Assembly: GCA_002104905.1 (NCBI GenBank)
Contig: MCFE01000702.1
Location: 1 to 43,828 of the forward strand
Source of the DNA: Basidiobolus meristosporus CBS 931.73
Lineage: Eukaryota > Basidiobolomycota > Basidiobolomycetes > Basidiobolales > Basidiobolaceae
DNA: 43,828 nucleotides
Direction: 5' to 3'
The position numbers were made by a program, and so were the translations under genes. Below the pieces are notes generated by a model. It had not been told where the DNA came from, did not search any database, and saw only the letters and a list, made by a program, of their open reading frames with translations. Below are positions 1-11,037 of the stretch, in pieces (the first letter of the stretch is position 1; the number at the start of each line of letters is the position of its first letter).

Positions 1-1719
1 ATCGCACATGGCCATTATAAATCGCGGCAATTTGCTCGATAGTATTTAAATGGTCTTTTTCAACGCCTCTCTTCTGCTTATTATTTAGAATCGCCTAATC
101 ACTCATGCATCATGCTCAGGTCACTGTTAGGGCTAGAGTTAGAGTTGATCTGCATCAGTGATCTTCAGAAAAAAATAGTTTATATACTTGTCATCTCCAC
201 TTTGATATATGAGGGTTAGGATATGGAGCATTAGAGTAGAATCGAGCCCTTACAGTAAAGTATACTTTATCCATATATACTTTCGGCTGAGCCCTCTTTG
301 GCCTTGATATTATGTAGTGTGTGCTACTATTAAACAGCTAGGTATATTGAGCCTATCATCGATGTCAATTCAGGGTTAGTGTTCTTTGTAAATAAAGCTC
401 GATCCCACGATAATGTTAAAGTTTGAAGATAGTCATGGATTTGAGTAAATTAGGGGACATATATCTGTAGCACCAGTCCCTAAAGTCCAAGCATCCAAAC
501 AGGTAATATGAAGCACCACTCTATATTCAGTTAGTTGAATGTTTTACGATACAATGATTAGTAATAGTAAAACTCATTTAACTATATTAGAAGAGGTTGC
601 CCACTTCTTGGATTTTCTTCAACGTACCACGTCCATGATCATTTTACTATTCCTGGACTCCCTGCGATAGTGAGTAAGATTCAACCAAATAGGAAGGTAG
701 CGCGAATTTTGTATAGATTAGGTTTCTTCTTGGTGAATATCATTATTGATGGATAAACACCATCGAGGGCCCAATGGAGAAAGTGACATAGGAAGGGAGA
801 ATCTCCGGGTATTGTTTCATCAGCCTTCAAATCATGCATGTTGGAAACAATGTTGGTTTTTCTTTCTCAGCTAAACATATAGGTTGTCAGGTCATTAGGA
901 GAACTCTATTTGCTCCAACATAATCCGTCCAAGCACGGTCGTTACCATATTTTGGAGTAAATTGGTTATTCCTGTGTACGATTATGTTGCTGGTAAAGCC
1001 TTGACCCTTCACTCAGACCGACCCCAATCCTACATATAAATCTACCATTATCGGCATTTCCTAATCCAACCTCAAGTTTACGAATACCTCACCAATACTA
1101 CATGATATTAATAGAAGCCTCGCCGTTTTGCATATTGACTACTGAAGGTTGGTGCATGACAACACACTATGTGTGAACGGTTAAGCGGGAAAGATTGTGG
1201 CATACGTGCGGGGATGTTTCAAACTCAACGTCGAAGAGACTGCCGAAGACTATATATCGCTATTGTCTATCAGGGAAATAAGGAAATACATAATAGCCAA
1301 CTTGCATTTTCAAGATGAAATTTCTCCTTTTGGAGAATAGTTTCATCGAGATATTCCCGGACAGAGTGTTACGGAAGATTCAGGATGGCATCAAGATGAT
1401 TGCAAATTTGGGATTGGTTCGCGACTCCACACGCGAATATTCCTTCTAGAAATGAGTGGTAGGGAATTTGGAAAGCTGTACCTTAACAGAATTACCATAA
1501 GTGCTAAGCTTGATAGGTTATCTCGGCACCAGAGTGGTCGATATAGGCCTGGAAAGTAGACCTTGTATGAAGACGTTCCGCCGCCATCGCTTGACATCTC
1601 AATTCACATAAATATCCTTGTTCCCTGATCCAAGAATACAAATACCGAAGATATTTTCAACTCTATATTACTACCATTGTCGATTTTCTCGCCTTAATCA
1701 CATATACAATCACTCAACA
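1..1719. other. Intergenic region, no gene recognised
   Basis: No open reading frame here has recognisable protein content. The only 60+ codon ORF is on the minus strand at 1391-1597, has no family likeness, and sits in what should be the promoter and leader of the homeodomain gene. No tRNA, array or repeat was seen by eye. The last few hundred bases are probably the promoter and 5' leader of the gene that starts at 1720. Confidence 0.6.
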
Positions 1720-3312
1720 ATGAGTCTTACGACTGCAGCTCCACAGAACCCCCAGACTACAGTCAACGGTACTGCTATGTTTGAAACATTCCATCAAACA
1801 CCCCACGGGGAGTTTCGAACTTCATTTTACAATCCGTTCGAAGTCAAACATCGCAAAAGAACAACGAGAACCCAGTTCACAGTCCTGGAAAAGGCATTCC
1901 AGGAAAATGCAAAACCAAATAGCGCCGTTCGTAAGGAGTTAGCGCAACAGCTAAATATGACTCCTCGCGGAGTCCAAGTATGGTTCCAAAACCGACGCGC
2001 CAAAGCTAAGAATCAAGGGAATAGCGCTCAGGCCGAATATTCAGAGAGCAGTGCTGACATCGGCCAAGACAACGCTTTCCTGCACACGAACTCGACAGAT
2101 TCAGGCCTTTTTGACCAACAACAGCCTCTCTTCGATCACTCTCTTGCACTTTCTCTCAACAATGAGCCACTGAACTTTTCTGGAGTGGGTTTGATGCCAA
2201 ATGACCTCAAACAGAACCCCATGCTATCCTCTAGAAGAAGATCCTTCACAAGATACTCCCCGCTCCCTCAGAACCCAAGAACTAAGCGATGCGGGTCTTT
2301 GAAGATTGCTACTTCTGACAGCTTGTATGATATTGAGGCCAACTACCAGCAAGCTCGCGCATCGAAGCGAAGCTACTCACTTGATGTGCCATCATTTCAT
2401 CTTATGCAAGGCAGCAAATCGGCTCCTTCTTCCGCCTACCCATCTGGCAGTGCTTCCCCCAGCTTCATTAGCGTCACTCCTGCCGATGATTTGGAAGATC
2501 TGCAAGACTTCCACCAGCTATCTGCTGTGTCACAGCCAGCTTCAAACGGACACCTTCTAACTCCGACTGAAGAGAACTTCCAACAAATGCTGCTTCAGAG
2601 CAACCTGGCGCCACCATATCCTAGCACGCGTCGAAACTCGTGTCCACCGGAATTCATTGCGTCATTTGATAGTATGAACTTCAGCTCACCTAACCCACAA
2701 CTGAGCACCATTGTGGAGGACGAGGGTTTGTACGTTGATCCACGCACTGACCTGACCACTAGCTATGACATGGGCCTCAAGCTCGAGGCAGACGGATTCC
2801 CGCATATCATGGAAACACCAGTCTCTGCCACCGGTTTGGATCTTTCACAGCCACTGCCACTGTCGGCATTACGGGCACACTCCACTGGTGGCGAATTGAT
2901 CAATCCGGCGTTGATCAGAGTTAACAAATCGGGACGTTTCAACAATCGAATGTGCTCCGAACCGATCATCCACACACCATTCAGCCAAGAATTGACCAAC
3001 GAGCTTGATATGCATTTGAACACCGGCCTCAATCAAGATTTTGCCCACGCACTCTCCCAAGCCTCCAATAACTCACTCTACGAGGACCTAGATTTCTCCG
3101 AGAATTATTTGGATCAATCGCTATTCTCGGCACCTGAGTCCGGGAAAGGAAGGACTAGAATCCCGAGCAAGAACTCCAAGATTTCTGAGAGTTTGGATTT
3201 CCTCAATTTTGATTTGGCCCCTGCCGCCATATCCCATGACCATTCGACGGCGATTTCCGCATGCTCCTCGCTTGACGACTGTCTTGACGGGGCTCTTTAC
3301 TTCAACGCCTAA
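1720..3312 (+). CDS. Homeodomain transcription factor (fungal Pho2/Phx1/Hoy1-like)
   Basis: An intronless 530-residue protein. The homeodomain spans about residues 44-100: a basic start (HRKRTTRTQF), the helix-1 pattern LEKAF, and the recognition helix VQVWFQNRRAKAK at 85-97 with the invariant W88, F89, N91 and R93. There is no three-residue TALE insertion. The rest is a long Ser/Pro/Asn/Gln-rich tail of the kind seen in fungal homeodomain regulators, which act in the nucleus on nutrient and stress genes; that specific role is inferred from the family only. The frame is open upstream to 1618 but without an ATG. The first in-frame ATG (1720, context caacaATGag) lies 43 residues before the homeodomain and is chosen. 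AATAAA at 3407-3412 is a plausible poly(A) signal. Confidence 0.88.
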   Translation: MSLTTAAPQNPQTTVNGTAMFETFHQTPHGEFRTSFYNPFEVKHRKRTTRTQFTVLEKAFQENAKPNSAVRKELAQQLNMTPRGVQVWFQNRRAKAKNQGNSAQAEYSESSADIGQDNAFLHTNSTDSGLFDQQQPLFDHSLALSLNNEPLNFSGVGLMPNDLKQNPMLSSRRRSFTRYSPLPQNPRTKRCGSLKIATSDSLYDIEANYQQARASKRSYSLDVPSFHLMQGSKSAPSSAYPSGSASPSFISVTPADDLEDLQDFHQLSAVSQPASNGHLLTPTEENFQQMLLQSNLAPPYPSTRRNSCPPEFIASFDSMNFSSPNPQLSTIVEDEGLYVDPRTDLTTSYDMGLKLEADGFPHIMETPVSATGLDLSQPLPLSALRAHSTGGELINPALIRVNKSGRFNNRMCSEPIIHTPFSQELTNELDMHLNTGLNQDFAHALSQASNNSLYEDLDFSENYLDQSLFSAPESGKGRTRIPSKNSKISESLDFLNFDLAPAAISHDHSTAISACSSLDDCLDGALYFNA

Positions 3313-6292
3313 GCAGACGCTTTGTAATATTGTCGAGCATCATTGTATTAATAGTACCACCGCGTTTCCGTTTCCTGTTTACTGTAATTACTTCATAAAA
3401 TCCCCCAATAAACTGCTTCCAAGAATCCACCGCCTCATCGGGCTCTAAATCGCCTATTGGCCGTCCTTTATCTTGATTCGTCAACCCTGAACAGAGTGCG
3501 TTTTCCAATGGAATAGTATAATAAATAGGTCTACGCAAGCGATAAACCAAGTGAAGACGGAACCAGGACAGCCGCTAATCTGGTCCGTGGGGTTTAATCT
3601 ATTTAAAGTAATTCGTCAGTGCGATTACTGCCGCCTTTGACGTCTAGTTGTTGTCAGTTGACTCATCCATGACACCAAATACCTACGATTCAACAAGGAT
3701 ACTGGCTTCTTTGGGTATTCCTCACTTCTCCTTTCTTGGTTAGCAAAGGATAGGGAACACTACAAGTGACGTCTGTGCCCGGGCGACAGATTGGTACAAG
3801 TCCGAGAAAAAGCACCGTTATGCGATTACACGTGAAAAATGCCCGATCATTTTGGGAATTCATTTAAACTCTCCATTCAAAAATCAACCAACCAATGGTG
3901 ATGCCAAGCCTAATGGACATTTTCGATAAATAACCGTAAAACTTATGGGGCTCTGCACGTAAATCCGGGAAGCCCATTTACTTATTTGAGAAAACCTATC
4001 CTTCGGATTTGGACGCGTCATCCTAATAGCCCAGGGTACTTGGTTTACCAGCTCATCATCTGTCAAAGACGAGTGCTATTTTTTTTTGGATGCCCGCTTT
4101 CGACCTCGAGAATAAGCTGTTCCTCAAATCATTTTATTTTCTATTAAACGTGCATGAAATCTTGATTCAGGAATGCCGATTGATAGGAGTCTAAACATGA
4201 TCTGGACAATTGATACCCAATCACGCCACGTATCTCGCTAATCCAATCGCCGCGTACGTCAGTTGCCATGTAACCATAACGCTGCGTCAATCTAACCACA
4301 ATAGCATTGGGTTTCATTGCTAGTAGTATGCCATCAGCAAGTGACCATGACAAACGAATACTTGCGCTACCTCCTCTCAACAAACCCTTCAATATTTGGT
4401 ATAATTGTCATCTGTATCAAACTTATTTGTCGAGTGGTGTCATATGATTGGCCAACTCACCGATGGATTCCTTTTTTGACTCATACATCTCTGGCTCAAC
4501 TGCTACAAGTGCTCACGCCAAGGTTACTGGCCCAGGCTATGCGGGATTGCTAAGTTAGTGGCTCATAAAAGTGTAGGCCAACCTAAGATAATGGACTAGA
4601 ATAGTAGGCATACCCTAACCCTACTTTGGCAAAAGGTTGGAGCATTGCTCGTTCTTGTGGTCGAAGTTGCATTCATATCGGACCTCAAGCTTCTAATGGA
4701 CCAAGGTGTGCTTTTCATATAACCCCTTCTGATCAAGTTAAACCGTAGAACAATTATCTGGTAAACTCTATGGATGAAGTGATGAGCAAAGCATTACCTC
4801 AGAATTGCATGTGAATACCCAAGTCAAATCTTCAATTTTTTGGCGATGATTGATGTGAACACTAGTAACCGGATTTTGTGTTTTGCATACAAAGTAAAAG
4901 AGAGTGAATATAACTCAGGCCGTATGGCCCTTATTTTCATGCAGTGTACTTTTCTTATGACACTTACATGGAACTAAGCCATCTCTACTCAGGAATACGT
5001 ATACAGCATCAGTTTATACTTGGTCTACTAGTTGCCACCTAACAAACCAACGCATTTTGATAAACCCCACTATTGTAGAACTGGTGAAATAATTGATGTT
5101 GTTACAAACACTGTGCTAATACATAACTTCGAACATACTTGATTACAACTTTACACAACGTTTACGAAGCATTACCAAGTGCAAAAAGCCAGACAGGTGT
5201 TATGAATTATACCAAAGAAATATAGTAACAATAATCAAGTCAAAGAATTTGTTTGATATCAAATGATGGTAAGCTGACTTCAAGCTTAAATAGCTTGTAG
5301 AATACTTAATACTTGAAGAACTCAAAGGCACAAAGCACTAGTAAATGTTGTACAAATGATATTATTAAAAATCCTCAACTGAATATCACAAAGTCAGAAT
5401 TGGTTTTCCATCAATACTATAGCTACTTTTATGCATTTATAATGCCTTTGGTCAATGTCTTGGATATAAGTTAACTTGGATGATCGTTTTTTTTGAATTT
5501 CACAGAGTACTGAGCTTGAGAAAGCAAAAAGAACGTACTACTAGTCTCTGAAGCATGCACATGATCTAGAGCTTATAAGTTGCACTTATTTGTGGATATA
5601 ACTGAATTTGTCATAAGTTTTGTATTTGCACCTAAGTATATATTGTAAAAGGTTTGAAGATGATGGAAGCTTAGGAACATTCCTCTTTGTCAGGATATAC
5701 TTATAACATCAAAGTTCGTTGAGATATCCAAAACCCATAAACCCAGAACACATGTTTTTGGGATTCTCCTAAACAACCTCTACATGTATGTTCAGCCCAG
5801 ACTTTGGTGAGTATATTAACACTTTTATATTCAATGAATTATCAAGTGAAGACCATGTAATATACTGGTCCTCTCAATCACTTCCCATTCCTCCAAAACT
5901 CTCACAACAGATACAAATTAGATATATATATGATCAGAGCTTTGTAACAGCACTGACACGAGTGTTTTGACCTAAACCACATTACTTCCCTACTTACAAT
6001 ATTCAATAGTTTAATCACGTATAAACTCCTACTTGTACTGCCAGTACACAGTGCCCAACCCTATTGTTTAGTGAGGCTTAAGCGTTGCTTCTCACTAAGA
6101 ATGGTTGGTAGAAATGGTCAAGATGTACTTATTCAAATTTGGAAGCGGGTAAAACAAAACATAAAACTGTAGGCTTCAGCATTCCAGCCAGTTCATGAAC
6201 ATGCTCATTACGATAGGTTGAGTAGTATGTATAAATGGGCTTTATTGGACACTGGACAGTAGGTAGGGAATCCAGAGTAAACATAATCCACT
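3313..6292. other. Long AT-rich spacer, transposon relic in part
   Basis: About 3 kb between two convergent genes. No ORF has recognisable content. From roughly 4.6 kb onward the base composition is clearly AT-rich, and 5755-5911 is related to the inverted-repeat element at 37697-38200, so part of this spacer is probably degraded mobile DNA. The first 100 bases hold the 3' UTR of the homeodomain gene, and the last 100 or so hold that of RPS16. Confidence 0.5.
5755..5911 (+). repeat. Degenerate arm of the 156-bp inverted-repeat element
   Basis: This stretch aligns along its length with the right arm at 38045-38200. Shared landmarks in the same order are a tttggga block, tctacatg, attcaatgaatt/attcaataaatc, aagtgaa(g/a)acca, ctcaatcacttcc, and a terminal ctc(t/c)(c/t)acaac end. 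It is clearly more diverged than the two arms at 37.7-38.2 kb are from each other. I could not find its left-arm partner upstream, so it is either truncated or too decayed to see. Confidence 0.6.
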
Positions 6293-6776
6293 TTAACGGT
6301 AGGACTTTTGGTATCTGGCACGAGCACCTGGACCTCCGAACTTCTTGGGTTCGCAGCGTCTGGGATCAGCAACGAGCAAGGTTCTGTCATAGGCGACGAG
6401 CTTCTCCTTGATTTCCTTCTTGGAAGCCTCATCGACAAACTTTTGATAGAAGGCAACGATGGCCTTGGCAATAGCTTGACGGATGGCATAGATTTGGGAA
6501 GTGTGACCACCACCACGAACGCGAACTCTGATGTCAACGTCGGCGAATTTGTCTTCACCCAAGATGAGGATGGGTTCGTAGACCTTGAACTTGAGGATTT
6601 CGGGTTCAACAAGCTCAATGGGAGAACCGTTAATACGGATCATACCCTTTCCACGCTTGCAGAAAGCAACGGCGGTAGCGGTTTTCTACAAAGAATCACG
6701 ATGAGCACACATTCAACGGAAATACTGTATCGGGTGTTCAGCGTACCTTGCGACCGAAAGTTTGAACAGCCTCCAT
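6293..6776 (-). CDS. RPS16: 40S ribosomal protein S16 (uS9)
   Basis: A two-exon gene: exon 1 is 6776-6747 ([10 protein letters not shown]), the intron is 6746-6686 (61 bases, gtacgc...tgtag), and exon 2 is 6685-6293. The spliced protein is 140 residues, the usual size for eukaryotic uS9. It keeps the family hallmarks: [18 protein letters not shown] at the N terminus, [18 protein letters not shown] in the middle, and the basic tail that ends in KSYR and contacts tRNA at the P site. It is a structural protein of the small subunit in the cytosol. The intron just after the first ten codons is typical of fungal ribosomal protein genes. It is divergent from the OSH3-like gene, 460 bases apart. Confidence 0.97.
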
Positions 6777-7236
6777 TTTAACACTGCAAATAACCGTGAA
6801 TTAGTCGAGTGGTTCTAACGGATGGATTCTACAACTTAATAGATGTGATACCTCGTCACAAAGCAAATGAACGGAGTTCAGAAGAGAAAGAACGATTTCT
6901 GTAGATTGGGGGAACTTTTGACCTATCGAAGGAACCCGCTGTTTCTTCCAATCACGTGAGAGTTTTTTTTGATCCAATCCTCTGGTAAATTGGCCTAACG
7001 TTAACCATCAGGTTGGCCGAAGTTGTGCCGATATTTGTGCGGACATTTGTGTGGAATGGTCAGGAACCATGATTAGAGACACTACATACTAATTTGGTCG
7101 CCATCGCATTGGGTCGGGGTTATTGGCCAATTCGTTCCTCGGATCACACGTGCCGTATATCCCTACTACATATACTTTAAACGCCAAGCATTTAAGCCAG
7201 CTTACGTTGTCTGTTGTATCTATCGAGTGCGCTGAA
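6777..7236. promoter_or_regulatory. Bidirectional promoter region, RPS16 / OSH3-like
   Basis: The 460 bases between the two divergent start codons must hold both promoters and leaders. A CACGTG E-box palindrome is seen near 6954. No clear TATA box is seen. The OSH3 reading frame is open back to 7123, but no ATG occurs before 7237. Confidence 0.5.
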
Positions 7237-10198
7237 ATGCAAGAGATAGAGGTTCCCCCAAGAGATATATTTCAACATTACATCTATGTTGACCAAAAAG
7301 GAAAAAACCTTCTGTGGTACTTTTCAACGAAAAGAAAGAACATTTCCTTTGGTCTTTACTATCGGAGAGAGCCGGTGACCTCATCCACCGATCTCTTTGT
7401 TGCGTCCTCTTCCCATTCAGTCAAATCTGTGAAGACCGGGAGTGGTGCTAATCATGCTGCCAATTCTTCCGTCTCAGATAACGCTGACTGCGAACTAGGC
7501 GATGATAATACATCCATACTTAGCCTGCAGGATTCACAGAATCCTGCCCCAATACGCAAATCGTCCATTTTCATGGCCGTAAAAGATCCTAACCTTATTG
7601 AAATAATCCCCGTTGGTCACTACGAGTCTTCCAAAACGACCATAAAAGGCTCCTATCTGGTGCAGGAGCCAGGAACATACGTTCTGTGTTTTGGTAGGCC
7701 TGCCTCAACCCTGGATCCAGTTGTACATGATATTTACCCTCCAAAACATAGATAACTCCTTCTCCCGCAACACGTCGAAGAAGTTGACGTTTTTTGTTGG
7801 TCTCAAAGATGGTATGGACTCTAATGGAATTGGCTCGTCTCGGACGAATATTCATGTTTCTCGCATAGGCCCGGAGGAAAAGAAGAACGAGCCCGAAATT
7901 AGTGGCTGGCTTCTCAAAAAGAAAAGAAAGAAGATGCAAGGTCGGTGCCAAGTGATACTTGTGTTCGCGTGAATTGGCACTAAACGATAAGCTTCTATTT
8001 GAAACCAACCAGGTTGGGCTAAACGCTGGGTACAAATTGACAAGGGCGTGTTGTCTTATTTCAAAAGCCCACAAAGCTTCTGCCGCGGATCCATTCAAAT
8101 ACCGCTCTCGGTCATCTATGTCGTCCCAGGGCACAGAATCATCAATATCGATAGTGGGTCCTGTCTATACAGTTTGAGGGCACTGAATACTGAGGATTTT
8201 GAGTTGTGGATGAATGTTATAAAGAAGTACTCCAAGCAGACAGGTGACGAACCCGCTGGTGACAGCTCACCACACGATACATCCAACCCGGTCAGATCAG
8301 GCAACCCTGGCCTTCGTGTTTCGACGTTACGTCAAGAGGCCAACAACTCCGAACCATCACCATCTTACAGCAAAGGAAAAGAAGTATACAACTCACTGCT
8401 GTCACAGTTGAGTGATGCTAGAGTTTGTATTAATTCCATCAAGGACTCGCTCCAGGGAGATTCATCCACGGCGCCTGTACCTGGTAACACCGGTAGAAGC
8501 TGACTGCAGTTTGCACTTATTGTTGTTTGCATGGAACTTATGCTCATCTCCATTTTAGGTGATATCGCAGGGAATACCATCTCTCCTCCACCCACAACTC
8601 TAAGCTTGGTCGAACAGTTGGAAAGCTGCTTGATGAACATTGACTTGAGAGCCAGCTCTCTAAGTCAACTTTTATTCGATGAATCCAGTAGAAACGCATC
8701 TTTAGAATCAGCCGTAGCGAATCTCACTCAAGAGAACGACAGTCTCAAGGGAGCCACTGGCGATACCGAGAGCAACGTCTCTTCTGGTAAACGGAACAGC
8801 CGTCCATTGTCCATTGCCTCTTCCGCCGCTACTGGTGAAGACGAATTCTTCGATGCCACTGAAATCATCATATCAGAGGATGTTTCGGGAGATGACCACG
8901 CGTGCGCCGGCGATTCCTCTCAAGTTGACGACGACGACGATGATGATGATGATGATGACGATGATGACGCGAGTTTCTTCGAGACTCTGAGTCCACCCAA
9001 TCCTCAAGACTCAGCAGTGATCCACCTCCACAATCTCAAGGATTCATCACAAATAGTGCGTCGACGCAGAGCGCTTCCCTCACCCATATCAGGGCCTGAT
9101 ATCAGCATCATATCCATTCTCCGTAAGAATGTTGGCAAAGATCTATCCTCGGTGGCAATGCCTGTTGGTCTGAATGAGCCTTTGAACTTGTTACAGCGGC
9201 TCTGTGAGGAATTGGAATACAGTGAACTGCTTGACAAGGCCTCGGATGCATCCGACTCTATTAATCGCTTGGCATATGTTGCAGCATTTGCGCTATCCGC
9301 CTATGCATCTACCCAAGCTCGAACTGGCCGGAAGCCATTCAATCCACTTCTAGGCGAAACGTACGAGTGCGTTAGACCAGACAAAGGGTTTAGGTTCATC
9401 TCGGAAAAGGTGTCCCACCATCCACCGATCATGGCCTGCTACGCTGAATCGGCCAATTACAAATTCTGGCAAGACTCTAGCATCAAAAGCAAATTCTGGG
9501 GGAAGTCCATGGAGATGGTTCCTGAGGGAACTGTCCACATTGAGCTAACAAAGCATAACGAGCATTATACTTACACCAAGCCCTCTACCTGGGTGCGTAA
9601 CATGCTTGCAGGCACTCGCTATTTGGAGCACTCGGGGGATGTACGCATCACCAACCATACGACCAAGGAATACTGCGTGTTGACCTTCAAGGAAGGGGGA
9701 TTCTTCAAGTCCTCCAACAATGAAATACAAGCCGTAATCCATGATGCACAAGGAAAGGCCGTAAGCACATTCAGTGGCCAGTGGGACCAAGCCTTCTGGA
9801 GTGAGCTTGGAGGAAATAAGCTGGAAATCATCTGGCACGCTCATCCCCCGCTACCAAACGCTGCAGAATACTTTGGCTTTACTCAGTTTGCTATAGAGTT
9901 GAACGAGATCACCCCAGACATTGCTGACAAGATCCCACTTTCTGATACACGCTATCGCCCTGATCAGCGACTCTTTGAACAGGGCAAGGTGGATGAAGCC
10001 GACGAGGAGAAACTGCGCTTAGAACAAATGCAACGGGAACGCAGAAAACAGATGGAGGCCGCCGGCGAGGTATGGTCACCTCAATGGTTCGAGAGGAAGG
10101 CGAACCCCTACTCAGAAGAAGAATCATGGGTGTATTCGGGAGGCTATTGGGAGGCAAGGGCAACAGGTGTTCCCCCGTCCAAGGTGAAGCTTTGGTAG
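7237..10198 (+). CDS. Oxysterol-binding protein homologue, Osh3-type (GOLD-like + PH + FFAT + ORD)
   Basis: Four exons: 7237-7693, 7752-7940, 8013-8483 and 8559-10198, giving 918 residues. An in-frame alternative acceptor for the last exon lies 12 bases downstream. Residues 1 to about 171 form a GOLD-like N-terminal domain (starts MQEIEVPP, ends near TFFVGLK). A PH domain spans about 202-291 (SGWLLKK ... FELWMNVIKKY). A canonical FFAT motif EFFDATE lies at 468-474, followed by 14 consecutive Asp. The lipid-transfer domain spans about 555-900, with KPFNPLLGETYE and the family signature EKVSHHPP near 655-662. This is the architecture of yeast Osh3, which moves lipids at ER-plasma membrane contacts by binding VAP (Scs2) through the FFAT motif. 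The start at 7237 is the first ATG and matches the family N terminus. AATAAA lies at 10396-10401. Confidence 0.93.
8927..8968 (+). repeat. Asp-codon (GAC/GAT) trinucleotide repeat
   Basis: Fourteen uninterrupted GAY codons inside the OSH3-like gene, directly C-terminal to the FFAT core. Such a tract can change in length by slippage. Acidic residues next to an FFAT core generally favour VAP binding, although they normally lie on its N-terminal side. Confidence 0.9.
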
Positions 10199-11037
10199 AT
10201 GATAGTAGGCGCTTTGTTATCCACCCCATCGGGAAGCTATGGCAATCTATCAATATTACCAATGTTGGCGAGATGTGTTTATTGGAACAGCGAATGTTAA
10301 CCTGGACCAAAGGTAATATTACATCACACAACTATAGATACTCGCAGGCTGTTCCGCTGTCACCCCAAATGTTGATATTGTGTTCTCAGTGTGTAAATAA
10401 ATGACCTCTACCAAGAGGTTAGATATTTTATTCCCTATTCCCTCGAGAAGTCCAGCTAGCCACCACCATTCTAAGCAATTGAAACAACGCCGCCAATATT
10501 GCCGAAACGAACCATGAATAGTGAGGTGGTTAGGGGGAGGGTTAGGGTTATACAGGAGCCTCACCCCCAACGAAACACAAGTCATTGTTGTCCATACAAG
10601 TCGACCAATGCCACTGGTCGGCCCGAGCCAATCAGAGCTAGCGAGTTGTTATTGACAGAAATCGAGGAAATGGCTATGCTATATATACATCACGCATTCT
10701 TTACTTGGCAATCGCTTTGAAACCAATCAATTCATCACCCCTAAGTTGGCATGGAAAACACGTACAGTTTACGCGATTAGGTCTCTTCTACACCTGGTGG
10801 CCTCTATCTTGAATAAAATTGAGGAATTTGCAGCTTACCAGAATAGGCTCGATATCAAGGATGCACTGTTTGTTTACTACTTGATCTGATTGACAGATCG
10901 TTCAGGTCGGATTCTATATGTGCTCATTTCCTTATTTAGTCCTCATCCTCTTCCCAAGTCATAAAACTACCCTCCTCGCCGCCAACTCTAGCACCCTTCG
11001 TATATTCAGCAAAAATTCCTCCCTTACCTAACACGCA
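10199..11037. other. Intergenic region between tandem genes
   Basis: It contains the 3' UTR of the OSH3-like gene (AATAAA at 10396-10401) and the promoter of the C2 gene. A TATA-like ctatatatac lies near 10680, but it is about 350 bases upstream of the ATG, so its role is uncertain. The ORFs here (10499-10720 and minus 10319-10585) have no recognisable content. Confidence 0.5.

Noticed and set aside
1391-1597. Minus-strand ORF of 68 codons upstream of the homeodomain gene
   Set aside because: It has an ATG, but composition looks random, there is no family pattern, and it sits in the likely promoter.
1618-1719. N-terminal extension of the homeodomain protein
   Set aside because: The frame is open but begins with TTG; the first ATG is at 1720. 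Similar ATG-less extensions were dropped at 7123, 13024, 22337, 28545 and 40291.
4605-4625. Telomere-like CCCTAACCCTA
   Set aside because: Fewer than two full repeats; the similar gggttagggtta at about 10538 is also isolated. No array, so not a telomere.
6308-6781. 157-codon plus-strand ORF over RPS16
   Set aside because: Antisense shadow of a certain ribosomal protein gene.
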